DNA from: Gallionella sp.
Lineage (GTDB): Bacteria; Pseudomonadota; Gammaproteobacteria; Burkholderiales; Gallionellaceae
DNA length: 30,922 nt
Assembly (NCBI GenBank): GCA_029850565.1
Contig: JARCRR010000050.1
Location: 1-30,922, forward strand
Direction of reading: 5' to 3'
The notes beneath the pieces were generated by a model. That model saw only the letters and a program-made list of their open reading frames with translations, was not told where the DNA came from and did not search any database. A program made the translations under genes and the position numbers. How positions within the stretch are numbered: position 1 is the first letter of the stretch; each line of letters starts with the position of its first letter. Of this stretch, positions 13,071-20,937 are shown one piece after another.

Positions 13071-15287
13071 TTATTGCAGGCCTTTTACAGGCGTTTCGAC
13101 GGGCAGGTCGTTCAGTTTGGTGTAGCCCGTCACGCTTGTGCGCAAAGCTGCGAGTGGATCGGAACCGATGCGAACGAGGTCGTTCAGTTCCAGTTGGATA
13201 AATATCCCGGTGGTACTTTCTTTAGTCGCTGTCGCAAAGCTTTGGGCGACCAGACGTAACGCCCAACAGTCGCGATTATACTCAAGCCCGCCCAAAGCCT
13301 CCAAGATACGGTCATCCTGCAGGGAATAGTTGAAGCGCCCCACGGCATGCCAGCGTCCGGAGATAGGCCACTGAGTCGAGATATCCATTTGGCGCAATAC
13401 GTTGCGGGTGTAGCGATAGCCGAGATTGAGCAGTTTGCCTGCCTCGGGGTTGTAGCGAGCGGCCGCGTTATACGATTCGACATGCCCCAGATTCGGGTTG
13501 TATTGGAACAAACTGTCCAATTTCCACGAGCGGGTGAGCTTGCCACCGACCGTCGTCAAGATGTCGGAACGGCTGTTGCTGTCGGTGGGGGCAACCAGAT
13601 TGACCTGAGGCGATTTGAAGCTGAAGCGTTCTGCGATGGCGATGCGTATCCGCTCCGTTCCGTCATCATCATCGATGGCGCGCGAGGTCAAGGCGAGTGT
13701 CATCATGTCTGCATCACCGACACGGTCATTTCCGAGAAAGCGGTTCTCGGTGAACATCTGACCAAAACTGAACGGTGCTTGCGCCGTATCGAAATTAGGC
13801 AGTTGGTTCTGTTCTTTGTAAGGGATGTGAACATAGTAGGCACGGGGCTCCAGGGTCTGCATGTAGCCGTTGCCCAGGAAAGAATCACTGCGCTCGAATA
13901 TCAGCCCGCCATCGAGGCTCATGATGGGCAAGGTGCGGGAGTCGGTGGCGGCGTAGTTGCTGCTATTGGCATCAAGTACGTAGCGCGTGCTATGGATCCC
14001 CAGTTTGGGGGTCAAAAAATAGCCCGGGTCATGCAACAGGGGGTAACTGATGGAAGGGTAGATCATCAGGCGCTGACCATTGACCAAAGTCGGATGGCGG
14101 AAATCCACGTACTCGCTTGTCAGGGAGACGGTGCTACCGAACACCGCCTGCTGCGCATTCACGCCAATTTGTGGTTGTCGCCAGTAGGGGGCGACCACGG
14201 GAGTCAGCGGGTCTTGCAGAGTCTGGTAATGCTGCACACGAGCTGCCGCGCTCCACCAACCCCCCGAATAGTTCAGCACTCCTTCTTGTAACAAGTTGGT
14301 TTGCGAGGTGGCGTTCAAGTTGTCTGCCAGGTCGCGGTAGTAGGCATTGTCCGAGACCCGATTCAGGTTGAGGTAACCGCTGAAGCCCCCTCCCAATTGT
14401 TGCGCGTGTTTGAGCGATACGCGGACACGGTCACTATTGCTGATGAGATCCCCCTGCAAGACATCGGCGTGGATCTCGCCTGCCGAAGTCGGTTGCAGAT
14501 ACCTGAACTCATTATTGAGTTGTGTGCCGCGTTTTTTCATATATCGCGGCGACACGGTGGCATCAAAATTATCGGCCAAGTTCAGGTACAGCGGGATGGT
14601 CACTTCCGAACCGCCCGAGTTGGTACTTCCGAAAGTGGGGCCGAGCAAACCGGAGCGCCTGTTCTTGCTCAGCGGGAAGTTCATCCAGGGCGTATAGAGG
14701 ATGGGCAGCCCCATGAAGACGACGCGCGCATTGTAGGCAGTACCGATCTGTGAAGCACGGTCGATGTCGAGGCGAGTCATCTTCAGCAACCAATCATCGT
14801 TATCTGCGGGGCAGGTGGTGTAGGTCGCTCCTTCGAATTCATATTCTTTACGGCTCGCGATGTGGGCGATTTGGGCTGTACCGCGCGCGCCGGTCTCGGT
14901 GAAGGTGAACTTCGGCAGTAGCATTTCGCCTACATTCGTGTCCATATTCATCTGGAGTCTGGGGCCGCTCACAGTGGTGTCATTTTGCTCGATCTGCACA
15001 TTGCCTTCGGCGACGAAATCTTTGCTGACTTCGTCATAGGTCAGGATGTTGGAAGAAACGACTTGCCCATCCTGGCGGAACTCGGCGTTGCCGCGTGCCA
15101 CCAACTGATCGCCATGTTTGGAGTCGATCTGGTCAGCGATGAGAAAGGTGGCGGTCTTTCCTTCAGTCATGGGTAATATGCTGAAGGTGCGGTCTATTTT
15201 GAGCGGGAAAGGGGCGTCCTCGCTGAATGCTAACGATGTCGATAGGACCAGCAATAGGGTGGACGCGACTCGTGGAAGGAAACGCAT
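13071..15287 (-). CDS. lptD: LPS-assembly outer-membrane protein LptD
   Basis: This 738-residue beta-barrel places lipopolysaccharide in the outer leaflet together with LptE. A signal peptide (MRFLPRVASTLLLVLSTSLAFSED) is followed by an OstA/LptA-like jellyroll (about 45-130: LIADQIDSKHGDQLVARGNAEF). The long barrel domain contains the motif PWMNFPLSKNRRSGLLGPTFG. I find only two cysteines, Cys159 and Cys674. They would allow one inter-domain disulfide, whereas E. coli LptD has four cysteines and two. The C-terminus is shorter than in E. coli (784). It is the first gene of lptD-surA-pdxA-rsmA and is divergent from amgK across 59 bases. No strong ribosome-binding site is seen before ATG 15287. 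Confidence 0.96.
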   Translation of the reverse strand: MRFLPRVASTLLLVLSTSLAFSEDAPFPLKIDRTFSILPMTEGKTATFLIADQIDSKHGDQLVARGNAEFRQDGQVVSSNILTYDEVSKDFVAEGNVQIEQNDTTVSGPRLQMNMDTNVGEMLLPKFTFTETGARGTAQIAHIASRKEYEFEGATYTTCPADNDDWLLKMTRLDIDRASQIGTAYNARVVFMGLPILYTPWMNFPLSKNRRSGLLGPTFGSTNSGGSEVTIPLYLNLADNFDATVSPRYMKKRGTQLNNEFRYLQPTSAGEIHADVLQGDLISNSDRVRVSLKHAQQLGGGFSGYLNLNRVSDNAYYRDLADNLNATSQTNLLQEGVLNYSGGWWSAAARVQHYQTLQDPLTPVVAPYWRQPQIGVNAQQAVFGSTVSLTSEYVDFRHPTLVNGQRLMIYPSISYPLLHDPGYFLTPKLGIHSTRYVLDANSSNYAATDSRTLPIMSLDGGLIFERSDSFLGNGYMQTLEPRAYYVHIPYKEQNQLPNFDTAQAPFSFGQMFTENRFLGNDRVGDADMMTLALTSRAIDDDDGTERIRIAIAERFSFKSPQVNLVAPTDSNSRSDILTTVGGKLTRSWKLDSLFQYNPNLGHVESYNAAARYNPEAGKLLNLGYRYTRNVLRQMDISTQWPISGRWHAVGRFNYSLQDDRILEALGGLEYNRDCWALRLVAQSFATATKESTTGIFIQLELNDLVRIGSDPLAALRTSVTGYTKLNDLPVETPVKGLQ

Positions 15288-15309
15288 GGGCAGGGCAAAT
15301 AAATTAAGG

Positions 15310-15318
15310 TGCTAAAAT
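15310..15318 (+). promoter_or_regulatory. Extended -10 candidate for the amgK operon
   Basis: TGCTAAAAT has the TGn extension and a good -10 hexamer (15313-15318). It would start transcription near 15325, about 20 bases before the amgK ATG. There is no clear -35, which extended -10 promoters tolerate. The AAGG ribosome-binding site is at 15336-15339. Confidence 0.45.
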
Positions 15319-15346
15319 CGCACAAAAACCTCATTAAGGCAAACAA

Positions 15347-16393
15347 ATGCAACGCCAGAAACAGCTTACCGAGTGGCTTTCCTCCCTCTATCCCGATCAA
15401 ACGTTCACCATCGCACCCGCATCCGCCGATGCCAGTTTCCGCCGTTACTTCCGCGCCACGTTTGCAGATGGGTCTACCAAGGTGGTGATGGATGCGCCTC
15501 CGCAGCATGAGGATTGCAAACCGTTCCTGCATATCGGCAAGCTGTTCGAGGATGCGGGCACCCATGTGCCACATGTCTACGCGCAGGATCTGGCGCAAGG
15601 ATTTTTGCTCTTGTCGGATCTCGGCAATACGACCTACCTGCAAGTGCTGGATGCAGAGAACGCGCGCCGGCTTTACGGCGAGGCGCTGGATGCGCTCATC
15701 AAGATACAACTGTCTTCGCGCAAGGATGAATTACCGGCCTACGATGAGGCATTGTTGCGTCGTGAATTGAACCTGTTTCCCGAGTGGTATATCGCCAAGC
15801 ATCTGGGGGCGACACTCAGCGACAAGCAACAAGCCAAGCTGGAGGAGGTGTTCACCCGCATCCTCAAGAACAATCTGGCACAACCTTGCGTATACGTGCA
15901 CCGTGATTTCCATTCGCGCAACCTGATGTACATCGATTTCCCTCTCTCTAACTCTCTCCCGCAAGCCGGAGAAAGGACAAATGAGAAAGGCAATTTTCTA
16001 ATTTCGCCGGGAATCCTGGATTTCCAGGATGCTGTCTACGGCCCTATCACCTATGACCTCGCCTCCTTGTTCAAGGATGCGTACATCAAATGGGAAGAAG
16101 CGGAGATCATCGACTGGCTCATCCGCTATTGGGAAAAGGCACGCAAGGCAGGTTTGCCTGTGCGCGAGGACTTCGCCGATTTCTATCGTGATTACGAGAT
16201 GATGGGGGTACAGCGCCACATCAAGGTGTTGGGCATCTTCGCTCGCCTGTATCACCGCGATGGTAAGGACGGCTATCTGAAAGACATGCCGCTGGTGATG
16301 GAATATCTGCACAAGGCCTGCGAGCGCTACATCGACCTCAAGCCCTTGCTCAATATCTTGCTGGAACTGAACGCACAGGTGGAGAAGGCCTAA
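15347..16393 (+). CDS. amgK: N-acetylmuramate/N-acetylglucosamine kinase AmgK, with an in-frame repeat insert
   Basis: This 348-residue kinase has the aminoglycoside-phosphotransferase fold. AmgK phosphorylates MurNAc (and GlcNAc) at C1 in the peptidoglycan recycling bypass that avoids de novo UDP-MurNAc synthesis. The catalytic loop is VHRDFHSRN (His185, Asp187, Asn192) and the magnesium-binding motif is GILDFQDAVYGP (Asp225). In homologues as I recall them these motifs are separated by only a few residues. Here about 23 residues (198-220, FPLSNSLPQAGER and on) intervene, and their DNA has the hairpin-repeat pattern seen at 11712-11748. The flanking frame is intact, so the gene is probably functional. 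murU follows after 3 bases, and lptD is divergent, the usual context. Confidence 0.9.
   Translation: MQRQKQLTEWLSSLYPDQTFTIAPASADASFRRYFRATFADGSTKVVMDAPPQHEDCKPFLHIGKLFEDAGTHVPHVYAQDLAQGFLLLSDLGNTTYLQVLDAENARRLYGEALDALIKIQLSSRKDELPAYDEALLRRELNLFPEWYIAKHLGATLSDKQQAKLEEVFTRILKNNLAQPCVYVHRDFHSRNLMYIDFPLSNSLPQAGERTNEKGNFLISPGILDFQDAVYGPITYDLASLFKDAYIKWEEAEIIDWLIRYWEKARKAGLPVREDFADFYRDYEMMGVQRHIKVLGIFARLYHRDGKDGYLKDMPLVMEYLHKACERYIDLKPLLNILLELNAQVEKA
15938..15976. repeat. Dispersed CCCTCTCCC-type repeat inserted in frame in amgK
   Basis: The stretch begins TCCCTCTCTCTAACTCTCT and continues CCCGCAAGCCGGAGAAAGGAC. It has the same C/T-rich arm, hairpin core (TCTCC-CG with CG-GAGA around a CAAG loop) and A/G-rich arm as the repeat in the surA-pdxA gap. 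The total inserted length (about 15938-16006, 69 bases) is a multiple of three. Confidence 0.6.
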
Positions 16394-16396
16394 GTC

Positions 16397-17077
16397 ATGC
16401 GCGCGATGATCCTGGCCGCCGGACGCGGCGAGCGCATGCGTCCGCTCACCGATCTCACGCCCAAGCCGCTGTTGCAAGCGGGCGGCAAGCCGCTCATCGT
16501 GTGGCACATCGAACGGCTGGTGCGTGCGGGTGTCACCGATCTCGTCATCAATCATGCCCACCTCGGCATACAGATAGAGAAAACGTTGGGTGACGGCAGT
16601 CAGTTCGGCGCGACGATACGTTATTCGGACGAAGGCACTGCGTTGGAAACGGCGGGCGGCATTGCTTTCGCCTTACATCTGCTGGGCGACGAAACGTTCG
16701 CTGTAGTCAATGGTGACGTGTATTGCGATTATGACTTCGCTCATCTGCCCGCCCTTGCCATGCAGATGGAGCGCAATCAAGACAATATCCATCTGGTACT
16801 GGTCGATAATCCGCTGCATCATTCTGCCGGAGATTTTGGGTTGCAGGAATTGCGAGTGACGGACATCGCTCCCAAGCTGACATTCAGCGGCATCGGCTTA
16901 TATCGCCCCAGTGTGTTTACCCACATCCCGCGCGGCAGCAAAGCACCGCTCGCTCCTTTGTTGCGCGAACAGATCGCCGCAGGCAAGGTCAGCGGCGAAC
17001 ATCATCGCGGCGTGTGGGTGGATGTGGGTACGCCGCAACGCTTGGATGAGCTCGACCAACAACTTCGCGCCCATTGA
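16397..17077 (+). CDS. murU: N-acetylmuramate alpha-1-phosphate uridylyltransferase MurU
   Basis: This 226-residue nucleotidyltransferase is close to the known MurU length (~223). The GT-A type signature MILAAGRGERMRPLTDLTPKPLL opens the protein, and VVNGDVYCDYDF (about 108-119) carries the metal-binding Asp. GVWVDVGTPQRLDELD is the usual C-terminal motif. With UTP it converts MurNAc-1-phosphate from AmgK into UDP-MurNAc. Position next to amgK makes MurU more likely than a general glucose- or mannose-1-phosphate nucleotidyltransferase. A GGAGAAGG site overlaps the end of amgK. The stop overlaps the possible TTG start of the next gene (TTGA). Confidence 0.92.
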   Translation: MRAMILAAGRGERMRPLTDLTPKPLLQAGGKPLIVWHIERLVRAGVTDLVINHAHLGIQIEKTLGDGSQFGATIRYSDEGTALETAGGIAFALHLLGDETFAVVNGDVYCDYDFAHLPALAMQMERNQDNIHLVLVDNPLHHSAGDFGLQELRVTDIAPKLTFSGIGLYRPSVFTHIPRGSKAPLAPLLREQIAAGKVSGEHHRGVWVDVGTPQRLDELDQQLRAH

Positions 17078-17358
17078 GTAACGACATCATGCCCATCACC
17101 CGCTCCAATCGCTTCGTCCTGAAGAACATCAAGCACATCGAGATGACCGGTGTGCTCATGCGCATATTCAGCTTTTCGCTGGTGAGTTGGCTGGGCCCCG
17201 CCAGTCCCTTCATGTTCGTCTGGGTGTTCAACACCATCGACGCGGTGATGTTGTCATGGTGCTCGTTACTCAAGAAAGATGCTGCTTACACGCTGCTCAA
17301 CACCTTCTGGATACTGGTGGGTATCATCGGCATCTTGCGCGCGGGCGGGTGGTTGTAG
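17074..17358 (+). CDS. Small two-helix membrane protein of unknown function
   Basis: This protein has 94 residues from TTG 17074, which shares TTGA with the murU stop. It has 89 residues if ATG 17089 is used instead. The N-terminus is basic (ITRSNRFVLKNIKH). Two hydrophobic stretches follow: VSWLGPASPFMFVWVFNTIDAVMLSW (about 39-64) and YTLLNTFWILVGIIGILRAG (about 72-91). The short hydrophilic link CSLLKKDAA would be cytoplasmic or periplasmic. I do not recognise a named family. The motifs GPASPF, FNTID and LNTFWILVG look conserved rather than random, and codon use matches the neighbours. It is coupled to murU and followed 37 bases later by pepP. A link with peptidoglycan recycling is only guilt by association. 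Confidence 0.75.
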   Translation: MSNDIMPITRSNRFVLKNIKHIEMTGVLMRIFSFSLVSWLGPASPFMFVWVFNTIDAVMLSWCSLLKKDAAYTLLNTFWILVGIIGILRAGGWL

Positions 17359-17395
17359 CGACCTCATCGAGTATGAATCGGTTTATCATCTACCC

Positions 17396-18712
17396 ATGAC
17401 TCGCACCGCCCCCGATACAGCACCTTACACCGAACGTCGCAAGCACTTGCAAGACAAGATGCAGCGCGGCATCGCGCTCATTCCCACCGCGCCAGAAGTG
17501 GCGCGCAATGCGGACGCCCATTACGACTATCGTCATGACAGCCATTTTTATTACCTCACGGGGTTCGCTGAGCCGGGGGCTGTGTTGGTGGTGCTTGCCG
17601 GAGAGGAGCCGCAAAGCATCCTGTTTTGTCGCGAAAAAGATGCCGAGCGCGAGGTGTGGGATGGTTTCCGTTATGGGCCGGATGCGGCGACCGTGCATTT
17701 TGGCTTTGATGCGGCATACCCCATCGAGCAGCTCGACGAGAAGCTCGTCGAATTGATGGGCAATCAGGCTGCGCTGTTTTATCCGATCGGGATGGATGCC
17801 GTATGGGATGCGCGCATCCTCAAGTTGCGCGAAGCTGTAAAGGCAAAGGCGCGTACCGGTATTCGCGCACCCAACGAGGTGCGAGACGTGCGGGAACCGC
17901 TTAACGAGATGCGTTTGTTCAAGGACGCGCACGAACTGGACATCATGCGAAATGCCGCAAAGATATCCACCGGGGCACATCGCCGCGCGATGCGTTTCAC
18001 GCGCCCCGGGCAATACGAATACGAAGTGGAAGCCGAGCTACTCCATGAGTTTTGCCGTTACGGTGCGCGCCATCCCGCCTACACCAGCATCGTCGCGGGA
18101 GGTGCGAACGCCTGCACGCTGCACTATGTGGGCAACAAGGCGCGACTCAGCGATGGCGATCTTTTGCTCATCGATGCGGGGTGCGAGCTTGAGAGTTATG
18201 CTTCAGATATCACGCGCACCTTCCCGGTGAACGGTCGATTCGGTGCTGCGCAGAAAGATGTGTACGAGATCGTGCTTGCCGCACAGGCGGCGGCTATCGC
18301 GGTGGCGAAACCCGTCAACTCATGGAACGCTCCGCACGAGGCGGCGTTGCGCGTTTTGGCGCAGGGATTCATCGATCTCAAGCTGTGCAAAGGGTCGGTC
18401 GAAGCCGTGCTGGAGAGCGAGAGTTACAAACAGTTCTATATGCACCGCACCGGTCACTGGTTGGGCATGGATGTCCACGATGTGGGCGAATACAAGATAG
18501 ACAGTAATTGGCGACCTTTGCAGTCTGGTATGGTACTGACTGTGGAACCGGGCTGTTACATCCGTCCATCGGACAATGTGCCGCGTGAACTGTGGAACAT
18601 CGGTATCCGTATCGAAGACGACGTGTTGATAACTTCGAATGGCAATGAAGTGTTGACACAAGCCGCACCAAAAACCGTAAGCGAGATCGAGGAGGTCATG
18701 CGCCATGAGTGA
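17396..18712 (+). CDS. pepP: Xaa-Pro aminopeptidase PepP
   Basis: This 438-residue protein (E. coli PepP has 441) removes N-terminal residues preceding proline. It has an N-terminal creatinase-like domain (ERRKHLQDKM, then YDYRHDSHFYYLTGFAEPGAV) and a C-terminal pita-bread metallopeptidase domain. The two-metal ligands are visible: LLIDAGCELESYASDITRTFP (two Asp), HRTGHWLGMDVHDVG (His), LTVEPGCYI (Glu) and GIRIEDDVLI (Glu). The open frame begins at 17279 inside the preceding gene in another frame, so I chose ATG 17396, which yields the family N-terminus. No good ribosome-binding site precedes it. The stop overlaps the next gene by 8 bases, as in the E. coli pepP-ubiH arrangement. Confidence 0.95.
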   Translation: MTRTAPDTAPYTERRKHLQDKMQRGIALIPTAPEVARNADAHYDYRHDSHFYYLTGFAEPGAVLVVLAGEEPQSILFCREKDAEREVWDGFRYGPDAATVHFGFDAAYPIEQLDEKLVELMGNQAALFYPIGMDAVWDARILKLREAVKAKARTGIRAPNEVRDVREPLNEMRLFKDAHELDIMRNAAKISTGAHRRAMRFTRPGQYEYEVEAELLHEFCRYGARHPAYTSIVAGGANACTLHYVGNKARLSDGDLLLIDAGCELESYASDITRTFPVNGRFGAAQKDVYEIVLAAQAAAIAVAKPVNSWNAPHEAALRVLAQGFIDLKLCKGSVEAVLESESYKQFYMHRTGHWLGMDVHDVGEYKIDSNWRPLQSGMVLTVEPGCYIRPSDNVPRELWNIGIRIEDDVLITSNGNEVLTQAAPKTVSEIEEVMRHE

Positions 18713-19865
18713 TTCCAAATGTGATGTAGCCATCATCGGCGGCGGCCCCGTGGGTGCCGCTTTGGCGCTGGCCTTGCAAGGAAATGGCTTGCAAGTGGTG
18801 TTGCTGGAGGCGCGTGAATCAGAGGTCAACACCACCGATCCGCGTGCGCTGGCACTGTCTTACGGCACACGGCTTTTGCTGCAACGTCTCGGGGCTTGGG
18901 ATGCTTTGCAGGACGTGAGTGGAATCAAGGTGATCGAAGTCACGCAGAAGCAGACTTCGGGACATACCACGCTACGTGCGGAAGAGATGAAGGTGCCAGA
19001 CCTTGGTTATGTGTTGCCCTACACCATGTTGCACGCGGCATTGCAAAAAGCGTTGGTTCATTCGGATGTCACATGCATCTATGGTGCGACGGTGAGCGGT
19101 CTGAGCAGCAGCAACGATTCGGGAACCATCGAATATCAGCATCAGGGCGAAACACATACGCTCACCGCCCGCCTCGCGGTCGCTGCCGATGGAGGCAAGT
19201 TGCTGGAAGCATCGCACCCCCCGCAGATCACCGACTACGGGCAGAGCGGCCTCATCGCCCATGTCACCAGTTCGCAGCCGAGTACGGGCAAGGCTTTTGA
19301 GCATTTCACCTCTCAAGGCCCGATGGCGCTGCTGCCGTACTTGGACGGATATGAGCTGGTACTGACCGCCGCGCATGAGGCGGCGCAAGATATGCTGAAG
19401 TGGGATGACGCGACATTCTTGAATTATCTGCAAGGCCACTTTGGCGATCGTGTCGGTGATTTTGTCAGCATCGGCAAACGTAGTTGTTATCCGTTGCGTT
19501 TGAAGCGCGCGCCTGACATCACTTTTCCGCACACTGTACTCATCGGTAACGCAGCGCAGACGTTGCATCCCGTGGCAGGGCAGGGTTTCAACTTGGGCGT
19601 GCGTGATGCGTGGGAGTTGGCGCAAGTCATTCTTGATAGCGCGCCGGACAACATCGGCTCGGCCGCGATGTGTGCTGCTTACCGCAAATCGCGGCGTCTC
19701 GACAGGAATGCAGGTATTCGCTTTACCGATGGCTTGGTCAGGGTTTTTTCAAACGATATCCCCATGCTGGGACGGGTACGTTCTGCCGCGCTGACATTGC
19801 TGGATAACATTCCGTTGGCAAAGAGGTTCGTCGCGAAGCGCATGATGTTCGGTGCGAACGGATAA
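18705..19865 (+). CDS. ubiH: UbiH/UbiF/Coq6-family FAD monooxygenase (ubiquinone synthesis)
   Basis: This 386-residue flavoprotein hydroxylase has the FAD-binding GxGxxG in VAIIGGGPVGAALALAL (about 8-24), the DPRALALSYGTRLLLQRLG segment typical of UbiH, a VAADGG motif near the middle and the second FAD motif LIGNAAQTLHPVAGQGFNLGVRD (about 274-296). These enzymes add hydroxyl groups to the quinone ring at the membrane. Overlap with pepP and the AAQTLHPVAGQG motif favour UbiH over UbiF or UbiI. Ring-position specificity varies among proteobacterial members, so the gene symbol is less certain than the family. A strong GAGGAGG site (18690-18696) lies inside pepP. It is the last gene of the amgK-murU-orf-pepP-ubiH run. 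Confidence 0.87.
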   Translation: MSDSKCDVAIIGGGPVGAALALALQGNGLQVVLLEARESEVNTTDPRALALSYGTRLLLQRLGAWDALQDVSGIKVIEVTQKQTSGHTTLRAEEMKVPDLGYVLPYTMLHAALQKALVHSDVTCIYGATVSGLSSSNDSGTIEYQHQGETHTLTARLAVAADGGKLLEASHPPQITDYGQSGLIAHVTSSQPSTGKAFEHFTSQGPMALLPYLDGYELVLTAAHEAAQDMLKWDDATFLNYLQGHFGDRVGDFVSIGKRSCYPLRLKRAPDITFPHTVLIGNAAQTLHPVAGQGFNLGVRDAWELAQVILDSAPDNIGSAAMCAAYRKSRRLDRNAGIRFTDGLVRVFSNDIPMLGRVRSAALTLLDNIPLAKRFVAKRMMFGANG

Positions 19866-19886
19866 GGTTCGCGCCGGATTCACGCA

Positions 19887-20399
19887 TCAAGATTTTTCTT
19901 GCAAATAAGCGACGAAGATCGCCCAGAGACCCAACACTAAATACCAGAAAAGTGCCAGTTCGGGCAGGCCAAGCCCCAAGAATGTCCAGCCCTTCACCGC
20001 GCATTCTCCCGAGCCATGCATCAGCTCTTGCCACACTTCGGCCATCGGAAAGTTCTGCAACATGAAATCGAGGCCTGGGCCGCAGGCGGGCACCTGGTCT
20101 TTCGGCAGGTGTTGTATCCAGATGTGACGCAAGGCGACGGCGACACCGCCGAGCGCTGTGAGCGCGATCAAGGTGGAATAGACCCAGCGTCCGATGCGTC
20201 CCGCATTGTGGATCGCCGCAACGAAGAACAGCACGCCGATGGCGATGAAGATGACGCGCTGCACCATACACAACGGACAGGGGTCTTCCCGCAGACCGTA
20301 TTGAAGATACAAAGCTCCGCCGATCAGTCCGAGAACGACAAGGACACCGAGCAAGTAGAGCCAACGGCGAGAGATGTTGCGCCAGTCTTTCAGCATCAT
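19887..20399 (-). CDS. dsbB: Disulfide bond formation protein DsbB
   Basis: This 170-residue four-helix inner-membrane protein reoxidises DsbA and passes electrons to quinone. The redox pairs are Cys41-Cys44 (PCPLCMVQR) and Cys106-Cys133 (PACGPGLDF, GSGECAVKG). The conserved Arg after CPLC (Arg48) is present. Helices lie at about 12-34, 47-64, 70-90 and 144-165. Either of two adjacent ATG codons (20399 or 20396) could start it. Its first codon shares ATGA with the iscX stop, so it is coupled to the isc operon, which is unusual in the genomes I know. It is convergent with ubiH, whose product helps supply the quinone that DsbB uses, but no shared transcript is implied. Confidence 0.95.
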   Translation of the reverse strand: MMLKDWRNISRRWLYLLGVLVVLGLIGGALYLQYGLREDPCPLCMVQRVIFIAIGVLFFVAAIHNAGRIGRWVYSTLIALTALGGVAVALRHIWIQHLPKDQVPACGPGLDFMLQNFPMAEVWQELMHGSGECAVKGWTFLGLGLPELALFWYLVLGLWAIFVAYLQEKS

Positions 20400-20590
20400 T
20401 CAGTCTCTTCTATCCACGTCGCCTGTATCGCTTCCAGCACTTTCTCGCCGCCGCGAGTGTGATCGTCATCAAATCCCTCCAGATCGACCACGAAGTTGTG
20501 CAACTCAACAAAACTCACTTTGAGCGGATCCACGTCTGGGTGTTTTTCGGCCAATGCAATGGCGATATCGCGGATGTCTATCCATTTCAT
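20396..20590 (-). CDS. iscX: Fe-S assembly accessory protein IscX
   Basis: This small acidic protein of 64 residues has the typical length of ~66. IscX (YfhJ) binds IscS and iron and tunes the rate of cluster assembly. The family pattern is clear: MKWIDIRDIAIALAEKHPDVDP, then VSFVELHNFVVDLEGFDDD and a terminal LEAIQATWIEE. It overlaps fdx by 4 bases upstream and dsbB by 4 bases downstream, consistent with tight translational coupling at the end of the isc operon. Confidence 0.95.
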   Translation of the reverse strand: MKWIDIRDIAIALAEKHPDVDPLKVSFVELHNFVVDLEGFDDDHTRGGEKVLEAIQATWIEETE

Positions 20591-20931
20591 TTGGAATGGC
20601 CCTCCTTGGTCATGTTAATGGAGTACTTGGGTATCTCGACCACCAGCGGCACATCTGCCACCTTGGCCTGACAACTCAAGCGCGAGTTCGGCTCCAAGCC
20701 CCATGCTTTGTCCAACATATCCTCTTCCAGTTCTGTCGCCTCTGCCAGACTGCTGAATCCCTCGCGTACGATGACATGACAGGTGGTGCAGGCACAGGAC
20801 TTCTCGCAAGCATGCTCGATCTCTATATCGTGCTCCAGCAAAGCGTCGCAGATAGAGATGCCGGGTGTTGCCTCAAACAGCACCCCCTTGGGGCAAAGCT
20901 CTTCATGCGGCAAGACGATGATCTGAGTCAT
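20587..20931 (-). CDS. fdx: ISC-type [2Fe-2S] ferredoxin
   Basis: This 114-residue adrenodoxin-like ferredoxin donates electrons during cluster assembly. Cluster ligands are Cys42, Cys48, Cys51 and Cys87 (ACEKSCACTTC...LSCQ). An additional Cys46 is present, as in E. coli Fdx. The C-terminus keeps the VEIPKYSIN tail typical of ISC ferredoxins, while the hydrophilic end is slightly longer. It starts 6 bases after hscA and overlaps iscX by 4 bases. Confidence 0.97.
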   Translation of the reverse strand: MTQIIVLPHEELCPKGVLFEATPGISICDALLEHDIEIEHACEKSCACTTCHVIVREGFSSLAEATELEEDMLDKAWGLEPNSRLSCQAKVADVPLVVEIPKYSINMTKEGHSK

Positions 20932-20937
20932 GACGAA

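Noticed and set aside
19854..19872. GCGAAC/GTTCGC hairpin at the ubiH-dsbB convergent junction as a terminator
   Set aside because: The 6-bp stem has a 7-base loop and no T run on either side, and half of it lies in ubiH codons.
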